Below, piece by piece: positions 17,829 through 27,745 of a stretch of 64,000 bases of DNA. The notes beneath the pieces were generated by a model. That model had not been told where the DNA came from. It did not search any database and saw only the letters and a program-made list of their open reading frames with translations. This DNA is from Helicobacter mustelae (GTDB lineage Bacteria > Campylobacterota > Campylobacteria > Campylobacterales > Helicobacteraceae): assembly GCF_900476215.1 (NCBI RefSeq), contig NZ_LS483446.1, forward strand, positions 186,001 to 250,000, given 5' to 3'. Each line of letters opens with the position of its first letter. The stretch's first letter is position 1. The translations under genes were made by a program, and so were the position numbers.

Positions 17829-19621
17829 AAAAGTTCTTTGGTGTTTTGATTTTTTTTGGAGTTTTTCTCTCTTGTTTATGGGGCAATGAGTTTGAAGACA
17901 CCTTAGAAAAATTGATTTTACTCAATCATCAAATCGCACTCCTTCAAGCCAATGGCAATTCCGATGGCATTGATGCTCTAGAGGAGCAAAAAACCTATGA
18001 ATTAAAAAAAATGACACTAGAGCTCATTGCTTCCAAAGAGGATTTTTCGCAAAATTTGCAAGGGATTGCCGATGAGCAGGCAGATATCACAGAAAAAATC
18101 AAGCAAGACATTAGGCATAATGATGTGCAGGATATGGAGTTTCAAAGGCTCACTTACGCGACCTTGAACTTGCAAAAAATCATCCAAACCTTCGTCCTCA
18201 ATCTGCAAAAAAACATCGGACTTTTCTCACAAGAAAGCGATGTAACCAAGATCATCCAATCCACAAAAAAAGAGCTCCAAAAGCAGCCCCATTTTTCCAA
18301 CAAGGCATTGGCAAAGCAAAGTGCTGAATATGAAAAAATGCTTACTACCTATCAGGAGGTGATGGATTATTTTGCCAAGCACCCCCGCACTCTGCTACCT
18401 CAAAACGCCTTTATTAATATCGGGGTGGGTTGGGTATTGCAAAAAATTGCAACTTTTGTGCCAATTGGCGGATCTGATTTGCTTGTAGCAAAGGCTTTAT
18501 TATCCTTTGTCACACTAGCTTTTTTGCTCGCATGCAGGAAATTTTTTGCCTATTTGATTTTTTCTTGCATCAATTTTTTTGCGCATTTTTCCAATGGCAA
18601 TAATTCCCTGGGAGATAAGATTTGCAGAGACATCACCAAGCCCATCACCTATGCGCTTTTATTCATTAGCTTTGATGTGGCAGTGGGGATTTTGTATTAT
18701 CCCAATGTATCTCCCCAAAAAATTCAAATGTGGTTTGGGGTTTCTTATATTTTTGTGGGTGTGTGGTTTTTTATCACGTTGCTCAAATCCTATGGTGTTG
18801 GGATCATGGGAAGCATCCTGCAAAAAAAAGATGGATTTCGAAAAGAAGCCATTAACATGATCTTAAAGGTCAGCTATTTTTTTATCTGCGTGATTGGCAT
18901 TCTCATTACTTTGAAATACATGGGCTTTAATATTTCTACTATTATGGCGTCTTTGGGTATTGGAGGACTTGCTGTGGCATTGGCGCTCAAAGACATGCTT
19001 GCCAATTTTTTTGCCTCCATCATGCTGCTTTTTGAGAATTCTTTTTCTCAAGGAGATTGGGTGGTATGCAATGGCATTGAGGGGATGGTTGTGGAGATGG
19101 GGTTGCGCCGCACGACAATCAGGACATTTGATAATGCGCTCGTGCTTGTTCCAAATTCCACACTTGCTAATGCTGCCATCTTGAATTGGAATCGTCGAAA
19201 GGTGGGCCGCAGGATTAAGCTAAGTGTTGGGGTGACTTATGACTCCTCGATGGAAAAGATCCAAAAAACCATCAAAGACATCCATCAGATGCTTCTAGAC
19301 CACCCCAATATCGCCAAAGACAATAAAGAAGATCTAAAAATTGATCATTATGAGCTTGCATTCAGGCAAAACATTGTGTCCATGCAGGATTTATTGGGCT
19401 ATAAGGATGATTTATTTGTTGTGTTGGATACCTTTGATGATAGTTCGATTAATATCTTGGTGTATTGCTTTAGCAAAAGCGTGGTGTGGGGCGAGTTTTT
19501 GGATATCAAACAGGATGTGATGTTTAGGATTATGAAAATCGTTGAAGAAAATGGCTTGAGTTTTGCATTCCCTTCACAGAGTCTGTATATAGAAACATTA
19601 CCCAAAAATGCTGCTATTTAA
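17825..19621 (+). CDS. MscS-family mechanosensitive ion channel
   Basis: A 598-residue inner-membrane channel of the large MscS type. A signal peptide (residues 1-20) leads to a long, glutamine- and lysine-rich periplasmic region (about 21-190) likely to be coiled coil. Several membrane helices follow between about 200 and 370. The pore helix and beta domain contain GIGGLAVALALKDMLANFF, FSQGDWVV, EMGLRRTTIRTFDNALVLVPNS and LNWNRRKVGR, which are diagnostic. It opens on membrane tension to protect from hypo-osmotic shock. It overlaps nusB by 4 nt, extending the operon. Confidence 0.92.
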   Translation: MKKFFGVLIFFGVFLSCLWGNEFEDTLEKLILLNHQIALLQANGNSDGIDALEEQKTYELKKMTLELIASKEDFSQNLQGIADEQADITEKIKQDIRHNDVQDMEFQRLTYATLNLQKIIQTFVLNLQKNIGLFSQESDVTKIIQSTKKELQKQPHFSNKALAKQSAEYEKMLTTYQEVMDYFAKHPRTLLPQNAFINIGVGWVLQKIATFVPIGGSDLLVAKALLSFVTLAFLLACRKFFAYLIFSCINFFAHFSNGNNSLGDKICRDITKPITYALLFISFDVAVGILYYPNVSPQKIQMWFGVSYIFVGVWFFITLLKSYGVGIMGSILQKKDGFRKEAINMILKVSYFFICVIGILITLKYMGFNISTIMASLGIGGLAVALALKDMLANFFASIMLLFENSFSQGDWVVCNGIEGMVVEMGLRRTTIRTFDNALVLVPNSTLANAAILNWNRRKVGRRIKLSVGVTYDSSMEKIQKTIKDIHQMLLDHPNIAKDNKEDLKIDHYELAFRQNIVSMQDLLGYKDDLFVVLDTFDDSSINILVYCFSKSVVWGEFLDIKQDVMFRIMKIVEENGLSFAFPSQSLYIETLPKNAAI

Positions 19622-19628
19622 TGCTTTA

Positions 19629-19637
19629 TGCTAGAAT
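19629..19637 (+). promoter_or_regulatory. promoter of mraY-murD
   Basis: TGCTAGAAT at 19629-19637, an extended -10 box placed in the 40-nt gap after the channel gene, 25 nt before the mraY start. Confidence 0.55.
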
Positions 19638-19661
19638 ACGCGGATTCATTGAGGTAGGCTG

Positions 19662-20729
19662 ATGCTATATTTTTTGTACTCAGAACTTGGGATTAATTTC
19701 TTTCGCTACATCACCGCGCGCGCTGGGATTAGTTTCTTTTTGGCATTTTTCCTCTGTATTTTTTTGCTACCCCGTTTCATAGCCTGGGCAAAGAAACATA
19801 ATGCTAGCCAACCCATTTCTGAATATGTACCAGCACATAAACAAAAGGGAAACACCCCTACGATGGGGGGGATTGTGTTTGTATTTAGTGCCATTATCGC
19901 AGCCCTCTTTAGCGCACGATTTAGCAATGTTTTTGTAGCACTTGGAGTTTTGGTGCTCTTTGGCTTTGCTTTGATTGGGGCTCGCGATGATTATGTCAAG
20001 ATCGCTGCCAAAAATAATGCGGGCATGCGACCTAGAGTCAAGATGTTTTTCTTGCTGATTCTTTCTTTGTTTGTGGCATTTTATCTAAGCTATATCACGC
20101 ATTTGGATTCGGGTTTGTATCTGCCCTTCATGAAGCACCCTCTACTAAATCTAAGTCAGATGCCCTGGTTGACCACTGCATTTTGGGTGCTTGTGTTTTT
20201 GGCCACCACCAACGCGGTGAATATCACTGATGGATTGGATGGACTTGCCACCGTGCCAAGCATTTGTGCTCTTTTCTCTCTTTCCATCTTTGTCTATATC
20301 ACAGGAAATTTTGAACTGGCAAATTATCTTTTGTGGCCTAGGGTCACATATGCAGGTGAGCTCTTTGTCGTTTCCATGGCTTTGATTGGGGCGCTTTTTG
20401 GCTTTTTGTGGTATAACTGCCATCCCGCGCAAATTTTTATGGGTGATAGCGGGAGTTTGGCACTTGGAGGGTTTATCGCGTATATGGCCATCGTTTCTAA
20501 TAATGAAATCTTGCTTATTTTGATTGGATCGGTGTTTGTGATTGAGACTTTTTCGGTGATTTTGCAAATTGGTAGTTATAAAATGCGGAATAAAAAAATC
20601 TTTTTGATGGCACCCATTCATCATCATTTTGAAAAGAAGGGCTGGGCAGAAAATAAGATTATCGTACGCTTTTGGATTATTGCCATTTTGAGTAACATTA
20701 TCGCATTGATGAGCTTGAAGATTCGATGA
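19662..20729 (+). CDS. mraY: phospho-N-acetylmuramoyl-pentapeptide transferase
   Basis: Makes lipid I by moving phospho-MurNAc-pentapeptide onto undecaprenyl phosphate. The 355-residue polytopic membrane protein has about ten hydrophobic segments. The family motifs are [12 protein letters not shown] near residue 63, GARDDYVK near 105, [13 protein letters not shown] near 184 with catalytic aspartates, [12 protein letters not shown] near 260, and [12 protein letters not shown] near 324. GAGGTAGG lies upstream of the ATG. The stop overlaps the murD start (ATGA); mraY-murD is a conserved pair in Helicobacter. Confidence 0.97.
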   Translation: MLYFLYSELGINFFRYITARAGISFFLAFFLCIFLLPRFIAWAKKHNASQPISEYVPAHKQKGNTPTMGGIVFVFSAIIAALFSARFSNVFVALGVLVLFGFALIGARDDYVKIAAKNNAGMRPRVKMFFLLILSLFVAFYLSYITHLDSGLYLPFMKHPLLNLSQMPWLTTAFWVLVFLATTNAVNITDGLDGLATVPSICALFSLSIFVYITGNFELANYLLWPRVTYAGELFVVSMALIGALFGFLWYNCHPAQIFMGDSGSLALGGFIAYMAIVSNNEILLILIGSVFVIETFSVILQIGSYKMRNKKIFLMAPIHHHFEKKGWAENKIIVRFWIIAILSNIIALMSLKIR

Positions 20730-21970
20730 AAAAGATTGCAATTTTTGGCTATGGCATCACGACAAAACCTCTGGTGGATTTGCTAAATTCCAAGGGGAAG
20801 ACCTGTGCTATTTTTGATGATTTGAATTCTAGTAAGCATAGCGATGAAAAAAACAATCTCTTTTATCCTGTAAGTGCCTTTGATGCCAAAGAATATGAGC
20901 TTTGTATCACGAGTCCTGGAATCCCTCCCACACATTTTCTGATCCAAAATGCCACAAATCTCATCAGTGAATATGATTATTTTTTGGATTTTTTACAAGG
21001 AAGTGGGGTATGGATTAGTGGAACCAATGGCAAGACTACTACCACAGAAATGACAAGCTTTTTGCTAAGAGAGTATCATGCTAGGGCAGGGGGTAATATC
21101 GGCTACCCGCTTGCAAATCTAGCCCTAGAAAAAAGAAAAAAGCCAGAAATTTGGATTTTGGAGACCAGCTCCTTTATGCTGCATTACACAAAATTTGCTT
21201 ATCCCCACATTTATGCCCTTCTGCCTTTGCACGAGGATCATATCTCTTGGCATGGGGGTTTTGCGCATTATGTCGATGACAAACTCAGTCCACTTATGCG
21301 TATGGGAGATGGGGATTTTGCACTCATCCCAAAAGAATTGCAGCATCACCCCCTCTGCCAAAACTCTAGGGCAAGGATTTATTTTTATGAGGATTCAAAG
21401 AGCCTTTTACAAGCCTTTGGCATCAAGAATGAGGGCAGCAAATTTAAGGGCCCTTTTTTATTGGATGCTGTGATGGCACTTTGCATCGCAAGGCTTCTTG
21501 GCAAAGAAAAGGATATGAGCGATCTTTGGGGCTATGAGATTGGCCCACATCGCATGCAGGAGTTTTGGGATAGAGAGGGAAATTTGTGGGTGGATGATAG
21601 CAAGGGAACCAATGTGGATGCCACGCTCGCAGCCCTGCTTTGCTACAAAGATCAAAAAATCCATCTTATTTTGGGAGGAGAGGACAAGGGTGCCAATCAA
21701 GAGAGCATATTTGCTTTCATCAAAGAGCATGGATTGGAAATTGTGCTTTATCTCATCGGCGCCAATGTAAAAAAACTTCAGGGGTTAGCTAGGGATTTTG
21801 GAGTGGAGTTTTTTGTTTGTGAGACTCTTGCTGTGGCAGTGGCTAAGGTTAAAAGAAGTTTGCAAAAAAATGAAGTGGCATTGCTTAGTCCTGCTGCAGC
21901 GAGTCTGGATCAATTTCGCTCCTACAAAGAGAGGGGCGAGTTATTCCAAAGACTTGCAAGGGAGGGGTGA
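20726..21970 (+). CDS. murD: UDP-N-acetylmuramoylalanine--D-glutamate ligase
   Basis: Adds D-glutamate to UDP-MurNAc-L-alanine in the cytoplasm. The 414-residue Mur ligase has an N-terminal nucleotide-binding domain ([15 protein letters not shown]), the ATP loop [14 protein letters not shown] near residue 95, [18 protein letters not shown] near 170, PHRMQEF near 273, [11 protein letters not shown] near 290 and [11 protein letters not shown] near 390. It is somewhat shorter than E. coli MurD, as usual in Campylobacterota. It overlaps mraY by 4 nt and is followed after 40 nt by the outer-membrane protein cluster. Confidence 0.96.
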   Translation: MKKIAIFGYGITTKPLVDLLNSKGKTCAIFDDLNSSKHSDEKNNLFYPVSAFDAKEYELCITSPGIPPTHFLIQNATNLISEYDYFLDFLQGSGVWISGTNGKTTTTEMTSFLLREYHARAGGNIGYPLANLALEKRKKPEIWILETSSFMLHYTKFAYPHIYALLPLHEDHISWHGGFAHYVDDKLSPLMRMGDGDFALIPKELQHHPLCQNSRARIYFYEDSKSLLQAFGIKNEGSKFKGPFLLDAVMALCIARLLGKEKDMSDLWGYEIGPHRMQEFWDREGNLWVDDSKGTNVDATLAALLCYKDQKIHLILGGEDKGANQESIFAFIKEHGLEIVLYLIGANVKKLQGLARDFGVEFFVCETLAVAVAKVKRSLQKNEVALLSPAAASLDQFRSYKERGELFQRLAREG

Positions 21971-22010
21971 TGAGAAATCTTTGCGCAAACAGTGATTTGG
22001 GGTATTTTGC

Positions 22011-22658
22011 ATGAAAAAAATCCTCTTTTTTCTTCTGATTCTTGGTAGGCTGTGGGGGATTGATTATTCAAAGTTGGATTTGAAATACTATCCCTATATC
22101 ATGTTTTATGGAAAAACCAAGGACGATGAGATTGAGGAATTGGTCAAAAATGTGGACAATGGTATTCATAAAACAGGGGTTTTTATCGGCTTGATGACAG
22201 GGGCATTGAATACAAATGTCGAACAAGACATCCTAAGTAAGGTATCTTTTTCCTATGGTTTTAAGCTTGGCTATCAGTCTTTTTTGCCCGCTTTCTTAGA
22301 CACTCTCTCCTACCCTGGTATTTTTGGCATGCGCGTATATGTGCAATATTTCTCCATGCCCTCCCAAAGAACACTCTTTGGTATTCAAAAAATCTCCAAT
22401 ATCGCCCTGGCGGTGGATGGACTGATTGACATCCCTGTATTTAAGGGTTTTGATTTGGGGTTCATCTATGGAGTTGGTGTGGGAAGCATGATTTATAATG
22501 GCAGTGCCAATTCTGCGCTTTCGCTTATGACAAATCTTGGAATTGGGTTTTTTTTCTTACATCACAATCGATTGGATTTTGAATTCAAGCTCTTGACTAA
22601 TGGCAAGTTTGACCGACTTGAGGCATATTATGGTCTAGGATATAGCTATGTTTTCTAG
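22011..22658 (+). CDS. outer-membrane beta-barrel protein, first of three tandem paralogues
   Basis: A 215-residue exported protein: signal peptide MKKILFFLLILGRLWG, then glycine/aromatic beta-strands (GVFIGLMTGAL, SYGFKLGYQSFLP, GMRVYVQYFS, GFDLGFIYGVGVGSM) and a final strand ending YYGLGYSYVF. The layout of a GY-x-x-F strand followed by a GxRxY strand, plus a terminal F, resembles Helicobacter Hop/Hor-type barrels but at minimal size. It overlaps the next paralogue by 11 nt. I recall a trio of putative membrane proteins beside the M23/minC genes of H. pylori. No function is known. Confidence 0.75.
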   Translation: MKKILFFLLILGRLWGIDYSKLDLKYYPYIMFYGKTKDDEIEELVKNVDNGIHKTGVFIGLMTGALNTNVEQDILSKVSFSYGFKLGYQSFLPAFLDTLSYPGIFGMRVYVQYFSMPSQRTLFGIQKISNIALAVDGLIDIPVFKGFDLGFIYGVGVGSMIYNGSANSALSLMTNLGIGFFFLHHNRLDFEFKLLTNGKFDRLEAYYGLGYSYVF

Positions 22659-23463
22659 AATTTTTTGTGTTTTAGCGCTTTTGGCCTCTAGCCTCCTGGC
22701 TATTCCCACCCAAAGTGCTCAAAAGAATGATCCAGGCGGACAATCAGGGCAGGAAGTTACATCAAAATCTACTCAAACATCCTTACAGAGCCAAGATTCT
22801 GCAACACTTAAAACAATGCAAGAAGAGCACGGGGATGATGCCAAAGAGGATGCAGAGGCCCTGCACCAAAAGCAAAAGGAATTATATTTCCTAAAGGGTC
22901 AGTTGCAGCAAATTGAGGAGGAGGATTTGCAATCTGTCAATCAAAAGGGAAAAAGCGGCCTTTTTCTAGGGGTTGGTGTGGGAAATATGCTCTTTAATTA
23001 TAATGCTAAGCTGGATTATCCTGTATTGCTCAATTTTCGCATTGGCTATCAGCAATTTTTCCCGCGCACTTCTGCTGGGCTGCGATTTTATGCAGACATG
23101 GCAAATGTTTTTTATGGCAAACAAAAGCAAACCATCTGGGCGGCATTAACAACTCTAAATATTGATGTGGTGGGGGATATCATGCTAGATAAAAAGAAGC
23201 GCTATGGGATTAGCTTTTCTGGGGGTATAGGAGCGGGGAGCTTGATGGGGAAGCGCACTTCTAGGGATGCGGCTTTGTTTGGGTTTAATAATAACAAGCT
23301 TGAAAAGCAGTGGGCATTGACCTTTAACCTTGGAGTGGGTGTGGTATTGAATCTCAAGCATCGCATCGAGCTGCAGATGAAAATCCCTCCTAGCAGTTTG
23401 GAGATCAATTCATTCCTGAAATTTCGGAGTGTTTATATGGTCAATTATCAATATACTTTTTGA
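22648..23463 (+). CDS. outer-membrane beta-barrel protein, second of three tandem paralogues
   Basis: A 271-residue protein with signal peptide (MFSRIFCVLALLASSLLA). A roughly 75-residue Gln/Ser/Glu-rich segment likely to be unstructured or coiled coil follows (about residues 19-95). The barrel has GLFLGVGVGNMLFNYN, FRIGYQQFFP, GLRFYADMANVF, KHRIELQMKIP, and the closing strand YMVNYQYTF. It shares strand motifs with both neighbours, notably KHRIEL and GYQxFF, which shows common ancestry. It overlaps the upstream gene by 11 nt; the next start lies a few bases beyond its stop. Confidence 0.75.
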   Translation: MFSRIFCVLALLASSLLAIPTQSAQKNDPGGQSGQEVTSKSTQTSLQSQDSATLKTMQEEHGDDAKEDAEALHQKQKELYFLKGQLQQIEEEDLQSVNQKGKSGLFLGVGVGNMLFNYNAKLDYPVLLNFRIGYQQFFPRTSAGLRFYADMANVFYGKQKQTIWAALTTLNIDVVGDIMLDKKKRYGISFSGGIGAGSLMGKRTSRDAALFGFNNNKLEKQWALTFNLGVGVVLNLKHRIELQMKIPPSSLEINSFLKFRSVYMVNYQYTF

Positions 23464-23468
23464 GGCCA

Positions 23469-24380
23469 ATGATGAAGAGAATTTCTGCATTTTTTCTGAT
23501 GATGTTTTTTGGATATGCGCAAAATGAGACATTTGATGAATCCAATATGCTCCTAAGAGAGGAGTTTTCGCCCAAAAACATTGATGAAAGCATTGATGAG
23601 GTAAAAAAGGAGATCAAAGAGCGGGGCGAGGAGCCAATCAGTGCTGAGCTTGCCAGAAGAGAAAGGGAGCAGTCAAAATCTTTTTATGGTAAAAATGGGT
23701 TATTTGTAGGATTGGTTGCAGGGGTGGGGACTGTTTATAACCACTATGAAGATGGAAGATACAATCGCGAATATCAGGTTCAAGGTGCACAAAATACCGA
23801 TGTCTTAAAATCCCCCCTTAATACCACCTCTCACCTACCCCTTTTTGGCGGGAGGATCGGCTATCAGAATTTTTTCAATGACTATTTTGGGACGCGAATT
23901 TATGCGGATGCGCTCATTGGTTCAGGTTCTCTTTTGGTAAACAAAAGACGCGTGGGAAGTGTGTCTTATATGCTGGGGGCACTAAACATTGATGGCATGG
24001 TGGATTTTCCTGTGAGCAGAGACATAGAAATGGGTGGATATGTTGGCTTTGGCTTTGGCTTGATGCTTTTGAGTGATAAGGTGCGCTCAAGTGCTCTGCC
24101 CTCCTTGCTGCAAACTCAGGGCTATGTGAGTAAGAGTTTGTTGTGGAATGATTTGCTGGCTGTGGATTATATGGTGAATGTTGGTGTGAATCTCACGCTG
24201 TATCAAAAGCATCGCATCGAACTGGGCATGAAAATCCCAATCTCGCAGCTTTTGCTAGGCCTACAATCTCCAGCAATCTACAAAAATCAGCAAACAGGGC
24301 AGAGTAAGCAATTGATGTCAGGGGATATTCGCTTCTCTCGTTCGAGTTTTTTTATCATTAGTTATAATTATCTATTTTAG
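23469..24380 (+). CDS. outer-membrane beta-barrel protein, third of three tandem paralogues
   Basis: About 303 residues: short signal peptide (MMKRISAFFLMMFFGYAQN), a charged helical stretch (IDESIDEVKKEIKERGEE), then a barrel with GLFVGLVAGVGTVYN, GRIGYQNFFNDYFGTRIYAD, NIDGMVDFP, GGYVGFGFG, KHRIELGMKIPIS and the terminal strand FFIISYNYLF. The open frame starts at a TTG inside the previous stop, but ATG at 23469 or 23472 has GAGG at 23462-23465 and is preferred. Followed 12 nt later by the M23 peptidase gene, so probably one transcript. Confidence 0.75.
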   Translation: MMKRISAFFLMMFFGYAQNETFDESNMLLREEFSPKNIDESIDEVKKEIKERGEEPISAELARREREQSKSFYGKNGLFVGLVAGVGTVYNHYEDGRYNREYQVQGAQNTDVLKSPLNTTSHLPLFGGRIGYQNFFNDYFGTRIYADALIGSGSLLVNKRRVGSVSYMLGALNIDGMVDFPVSRDIEMGGYVGFGFGLMLLSDKVRSSALPSLLQTQGYVSKSLLWNDLLAVDYMVNVGVNLTLYQKHRIELGMKIPISQLLLGLQSPAIYKNQQTGQSKQLMSGDIRFSRSSFFIISYNYLF

Positions 24381-24391
24381 GAAGGGCGGGA

Positions 24392-25795
24392 ATGAAATTA
24401 AGGACTTTGCTGCAGATTTTCCTCTTGTTGTGTGTGGGATTTTTTGGATATTGGATCTATCATTCCAAGTTTTTTGAAAAAAACCCGCCAAAAGTGAGTC
24501 TGATGGTGCAGATTGGAAATGAAGAAAAAGAAGTCGCGCCAGGCAGTGGGTTTTGGAATCCTTATCGCGATATGATTTTGTACATGAGTGATGATAGCGG
24601 AATTCGAAGCTATCACATCCTAGCAAAGAGCTCTGATGGGAAGGTGCTTATTGATAAGCAAGAGGCCATCATCAAGCGCTCTGGGCATTTGAAGGTCCCG
24701 CTTCCTAAGCCTGATTTGGTTTTGAGGGAAAATGATAGGATTTCCTATGAGATTACGGTCAATGATTGGAGCAATTCGCATTTTTTTAGTGGCAATATCA
24801 CCAAGCTCAAATATGATTTTGCGCTGGATACAGAAGCGCCACTGGTGCATATGGTGGCAAGTTCTTATAAGATTTCTTATGGTGGCAGCGCACTTTTAAT
24901 TTTTCAGGTTGAAGACAAAAGCACGCAAGAAGTGCGGGTGAGCAATGGAGTGGATTCTTTTAGGGCATTTCCATTTTTAAAAGAGGGCTATTATGCTCTG
25001 CTTATTGCTTGGCCCATCAAAAATAAAATGTTTAATGGTAGTATCACTGCCATTGACAAGGCATTCAACACAAAAAAAGTCGCCATTCCCATCATCAAAG
25101 ATCCCAATGTGCGCTATCGCTACTCTGACATCAAAGTAAGTGACCAATTCCTAAGCACGAAGCTGGATTCTTTGATTGACATCATTGGTGAGCGATCCCC
25201 TAGCTCCTTTACTAGCGCGTTAGATAAATTTAAATACATCAATGAGCTCATCCGAGAGAAAGATGAAAATATCATTTTTGGTATTACTAGTAATGTGAAT
25301 TACCCAGGGTTTGCCAAACCCCTTGTATTTAATGTTTTTTCTCCGCTCAAAAAAGCCCAGGTGGTAGGGAGTTTTGGGGATCATCGCACCTATCTCTATA
25401 GGGATAAGAAATTTTCAAAATCTGTGCATCTGGGGCTAGATCTTGCAAATTTTAAAAATGCCCCTGTGTTTAGCTCTAACGCTGGCAGGGTGCTTTTCAC
25501 TGGACTTCTTGGTGTATATGGTAATACCATACTCATTGATCATGGTCTAGGACTTTCTTCTTTGTATTCGCATCTCTCTGTCTTTGAAGTCAAGACAGGG
25601 GATAGAATCCCTGCTAACACAGAGATTGCTAGAACTGGGTATACAGGCTGGGCGTTTGGGGATCATCTGCATCTTGGGATCTATGTCCAGGGCTATCCAG
25701 TGCGTGTCATTGAGTGGATGGATCCCAAATGGATTAAGTGGAATATCACTGATGTGTTGCAGCGCGCACAAAATGCAATTGAGGGGAGACAATGA
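24392..25795 (+). CDS. M23-family peptidoglycan endopeptidase, membrane-anchored
   Basis: A 467-residue protein with an uncleaved N-terminal membrane anchor (residues 6-24) and a large periplasmic region. The C-terminal LytM domain has the zinc ligands HLGLDLA near residue 348 (H-x3-D) and the HLHLG motif near 425. YRDKKFSKSVHLG and LYSHLSVFEVKTGDRI are typical of LytM hydrolases that trim cross-linked peptidoglycan. Related Helicobacter proteins (Csd1-3) set cell shape; which of these it matches is not settled. The stop overlaps the minC ATG (ATGA), linking wall hydrolysis and division-site genes. Confidence 0.88.
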   Translation: MKLRTLLQIFLLLCVGFFGYWIYHSKFFEKNPPKVSLMVQIGNEEKEVAPGSGFWNPYRDMILYMSDDSGIRSYHILAKSSDGKVLIDKQEAIIKRSGHLKVPLPKPDLVLRENDRISYEITVNDWSNSHFFSGNITKLKYDFALDTEAPLVHMVASSYKISYGGSALLIFQVEDKSTQEVRVSNGVDSFRAFPFLKEGYYALLIAWPIKNKMFNGSITAIDKAFNTKKVAIPIIKDPNVRYRYSDIKVSDQFLSTKLDSLIDIIGERSPSSFTSALDKFKYINELIREKDENIIFGITSNVNYPGFAKPLVFNVFSPLKKAQVVGSFGDHRTYLYRDKKFSKSVHLGLDLANFKNAPVFSSNAGRVLFTGLLGVYGNTILIDHGLGLSSLYSHLSVFEVKTGDRIPANTEIARTGYTGWAFGDHLHLGIYVQGYPVRVIEWMDPKWIKWNITDVLQRAQNAIEGRQ

Positions 25796-26364
25796 TTAAA
25801 GCCAAGCAGAGGAATCTTAGAGCATTTGAGATTGAAAATCATGATGATGGAGAATGCATAGAATTTTTGAAGAAAAATGCGGTGTTGCTGCGAGATTATT
25901 TGGTGATTTTTGTTAATCCCATAAGCCCAGCACTTAGTGGTTTTATCACAGATTTGGGGCTCAATGTTTTTTTGCAAAATGCTTTGCAAAATTTACAAAC
26001 TACTTTGACACAAAGCTCTCTTCCCACCAAAGATGCTCCTGTGCAAAAAAAAGCCCTCAAGGTGCTTCCAAAGCTTAGAAGTGGGGAGGAAGTGGAGCAT
26101 GATGGGGATTTGATTATTTTGGAAAATATTCATAATGGGGCGCGCGTGTATGCCAGCGGAAATCTGAGCATCTTTGGAAAATGTGAGGGGAGGATTGAGT
26201 GTGGGGGTGATTATTTAATTTTGAAGTCGATAATGGGAAACCATATTATTTTTTCTGGTCAGATTTTTTCAGAAGAGATGTTAGAGAGAATCAATGCCAA
26301 TCAGAATAAATTGAAATTAATTGTCAGGAATGGCGATTGCATCACAATCAAGGAAATAGAATGA
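25792..26364 (+). CDS. minC: septum-site determining protein MinC
   Basis: Inhibits FtsZ ring assembly away from midcell together with MinD. The 190-residue protein has a variable N-terminal domain and the recognisable C-terminal right-handed beta-helix: [19 protein letters not shown] near residue 97, then [19 protein letters not shown] near 118, where other MinC proteins have GxxxxAxGNIxVxGxLxG. It overlaps the M23 gene at its start and lpxC at its end (ATGA each), and minD is not in this window. Order M23-minC-lpxC agrees with H. pylori as I recall it. Confidence 0.88.
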   Translation: MIKAKQRNLRAFEIENHDDGECIEFLKKNAVLLRDYLVIFVNPISPALSGFITDLGLNVFLQNALQNLQTTLTQSSLPTKDAPVQKKALKVLPKLRSGEEVEHDGDLIILENIHNGARVYASGNLSIFGKCEGRIECGGDYLILKSIMGNHIIFSGQIFSEEMLERINANQNKLKLIVRNGDCITIKEIE

Positions 26365-27248
26365 GACAAAAAACAATTGGCAAAAAAGTGGAACTCGTTG
26401 GGATCGGCCTACATAAGGGTGTGCCTGTGAAGATGGTCCTAGAGCCATTGGAGGAGAATAGCGGGGTTGTTTTTTATCGCAGTGACCTGGGAGTGAGTAT
26501 TCCCATGCAGCCAAAAAATGTGACCAATACTCAAATGGCCACAGTCCTAAGCCTTGGCGAGGGGAAGGTTTCTACTATCGAGCATCTACTCTCTTCCATC
26601 TATGCCTATGGTATTGATAATCTCAGAATTTCTGTGGACAATGAAGAGATTCCCATCATGGATGGAAGTGCAATAGGATATTGTATGCTGCTAGAAGAAG
26701 CGGGAGTCGCAGAGCTTGATGCAAACAAAAAAATCATGGCCATCAAAAAACCCATCGAAGTCAGGGATAATGAGAAGTTTGTGCGTATTGAACCTAGCAA
26801 TCAAACTGTGTTTGATTTTGCCATTGATTTCCCTCATCCTGCCATCAAACAGCAAAAATACAAATTTGTTTTTAGTAAAGAGGGATACAAAGAAGAGATC
26901 GCACGGGCTAGGACTTTTGGGTTTTTGCAAGAGGTAAATTATTTGCGCTCTATCGGGCTAGGACTTGGAGGTAATCTCAATAATTGCATCGTGCTGGATG
27001 AAAGTGGGATTTTAAACAAAGGAGGCCTGCGCTATAAAGAAGAATTTGTCCGCCATAAAATTTTGGATGCCATTGGGGATATGGCGATTTTGGGGATGCC
27101 ACTGCTTGGCAGTTATGTCTCCTTTGCGGGTAGTCACAAGCTCAATGCCATGCTTACTCAAAAGATTTTGGAGGAGAATGGTGCTTACGAATTGGTTGAG
27201 GCCAAGGACTTGGAAAACTCTTTTGCATTCTCAAAAGAGTTTGCATAA
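26361..27248 (+). CDS. lpxC: UDP-3-O-acyl-N-acetylglucosamine deacetylase
   Basis: Committed zinc-dependent step of lipid A synthesis. The 295-residue protein begins [20 protein letters not shown] and shows the zinc ligands STIEHLLSS (His near residue 75) and [10 protein letters not shown] (His and Asp near 230), plus the catalytic AGSHKLN (near 258). IPIMDGSA is near residue 96. The open frame extends upstream, but ATG 26361 overlaps the minC stop and gives the family N-terminus. Its stop overlaps the next ATG (TAATG). Confidence 0.96.
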   Translation: MRQKTIGKKVELVGIGLHKGVPVKMVLEPLEENSGVVFYRSDLGVSIPMQPKNVTNTQMATVLSLGEGKVSTIEHLLSSIYAYGIDNLRISVDNEEIPIMDGSAIGYCMLLEEAGVAELDANKKIMAIKKPIEVRDNEKFVRIEPSNQTVFDFAIDFPHPAIKQQKYKFVFSKEGYKEEIARARTFGFLQEVNYLRSIGLGLGGNLNNCIVLDESGILNKGGLRYKEEFVRHKILDAIGDMAILGMPLLGSYVSFAGSHKLNAMLTQKILEENGAYELVEAKDLENSFAFSKEFA

Positions 27249-27736
27249 TGCAAGAAGCAGCTCTTTTGCTCGTGGCTAGCTCACAAAACATCCTGTGGGG
27301 GGTTTATCAAGATACCTGTCTGATAAAACAGGGCAAAGAAGAGCAAAAAACTCTGGATGCCTTGATTTGCATTTGGCAAAATCTTTCTGCAAAGTATAAA
27401 ATCTCTGAGATTTATTATGCACGCGGGCCTGGGAGTTTGAGTGCGCTAAAGCTTTTGCATATTTTTGTGCACACACTGCGGATTTTACGCCCCATCAGGC
27501 TTTTTGCCACCGATCACTTTGCCTTCAATCAAAACTCCCCCATCCATGCCTTTGGGAATCAGTATTTTTACAAAGAGCAGAGTGAAGTTGTTTTAAGAAG
27601 CGCGAAAGAACATGTTGCCAAAGATTTCTGCCTGCCAGAAAGGATTTGTGTGAGAGATTTTTCTCAAGAATGCACACCCCTCTACATCGTCCCGCCCATC
27701 CAGCAAAATCCCGCTTTGCAAGTTTTAAAAGCATAG
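27248..27736 (+). CDS. short TsaB-like protein (tRNA t6A modification family)
   Basis: A 162-residue protein with an ASKHA-like N-terminus (LLLVASSQNILWGVYQD). The segment YYARGPGSLSALKLLHIF matches the GPGSFTGLR signature of TsaB, the partner that holds TsaD and TsaE during threonylcarbamoyladenosine formation. It is clearly shorter than the usual 210-230 residues of TsaB, with a reduced C-terminal half, as is common in Helicobacter at this position between lpxC and thrB. It overlaps lpxC by one nucleotide. Function is inferred from the motif and location only. Confidence 0.7.
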   Translation: MQEAALLLVASSQNILWGVYQDTCLIKQGKEEQKTLDALICIWQNLSAKYKISEIYYARGPGSLSALKLLHIFVHTLRILRPIRLFATDHFAFNQNSPIHAFGNQYFYKEQSEVVLRSAKEHVAKDFCLPERICVRDFSQECTPLYIVPPIQQNPALQVLKA

Positions 27737-27745
27737 AGAAGAAAA

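Noticed and set aside
19861-19875. Run of seven G in mraY as a possible phase-variation tract
   Set aside because: It encodes the conserved TMGG motif of an essential enzyme, so variation there is implausible.
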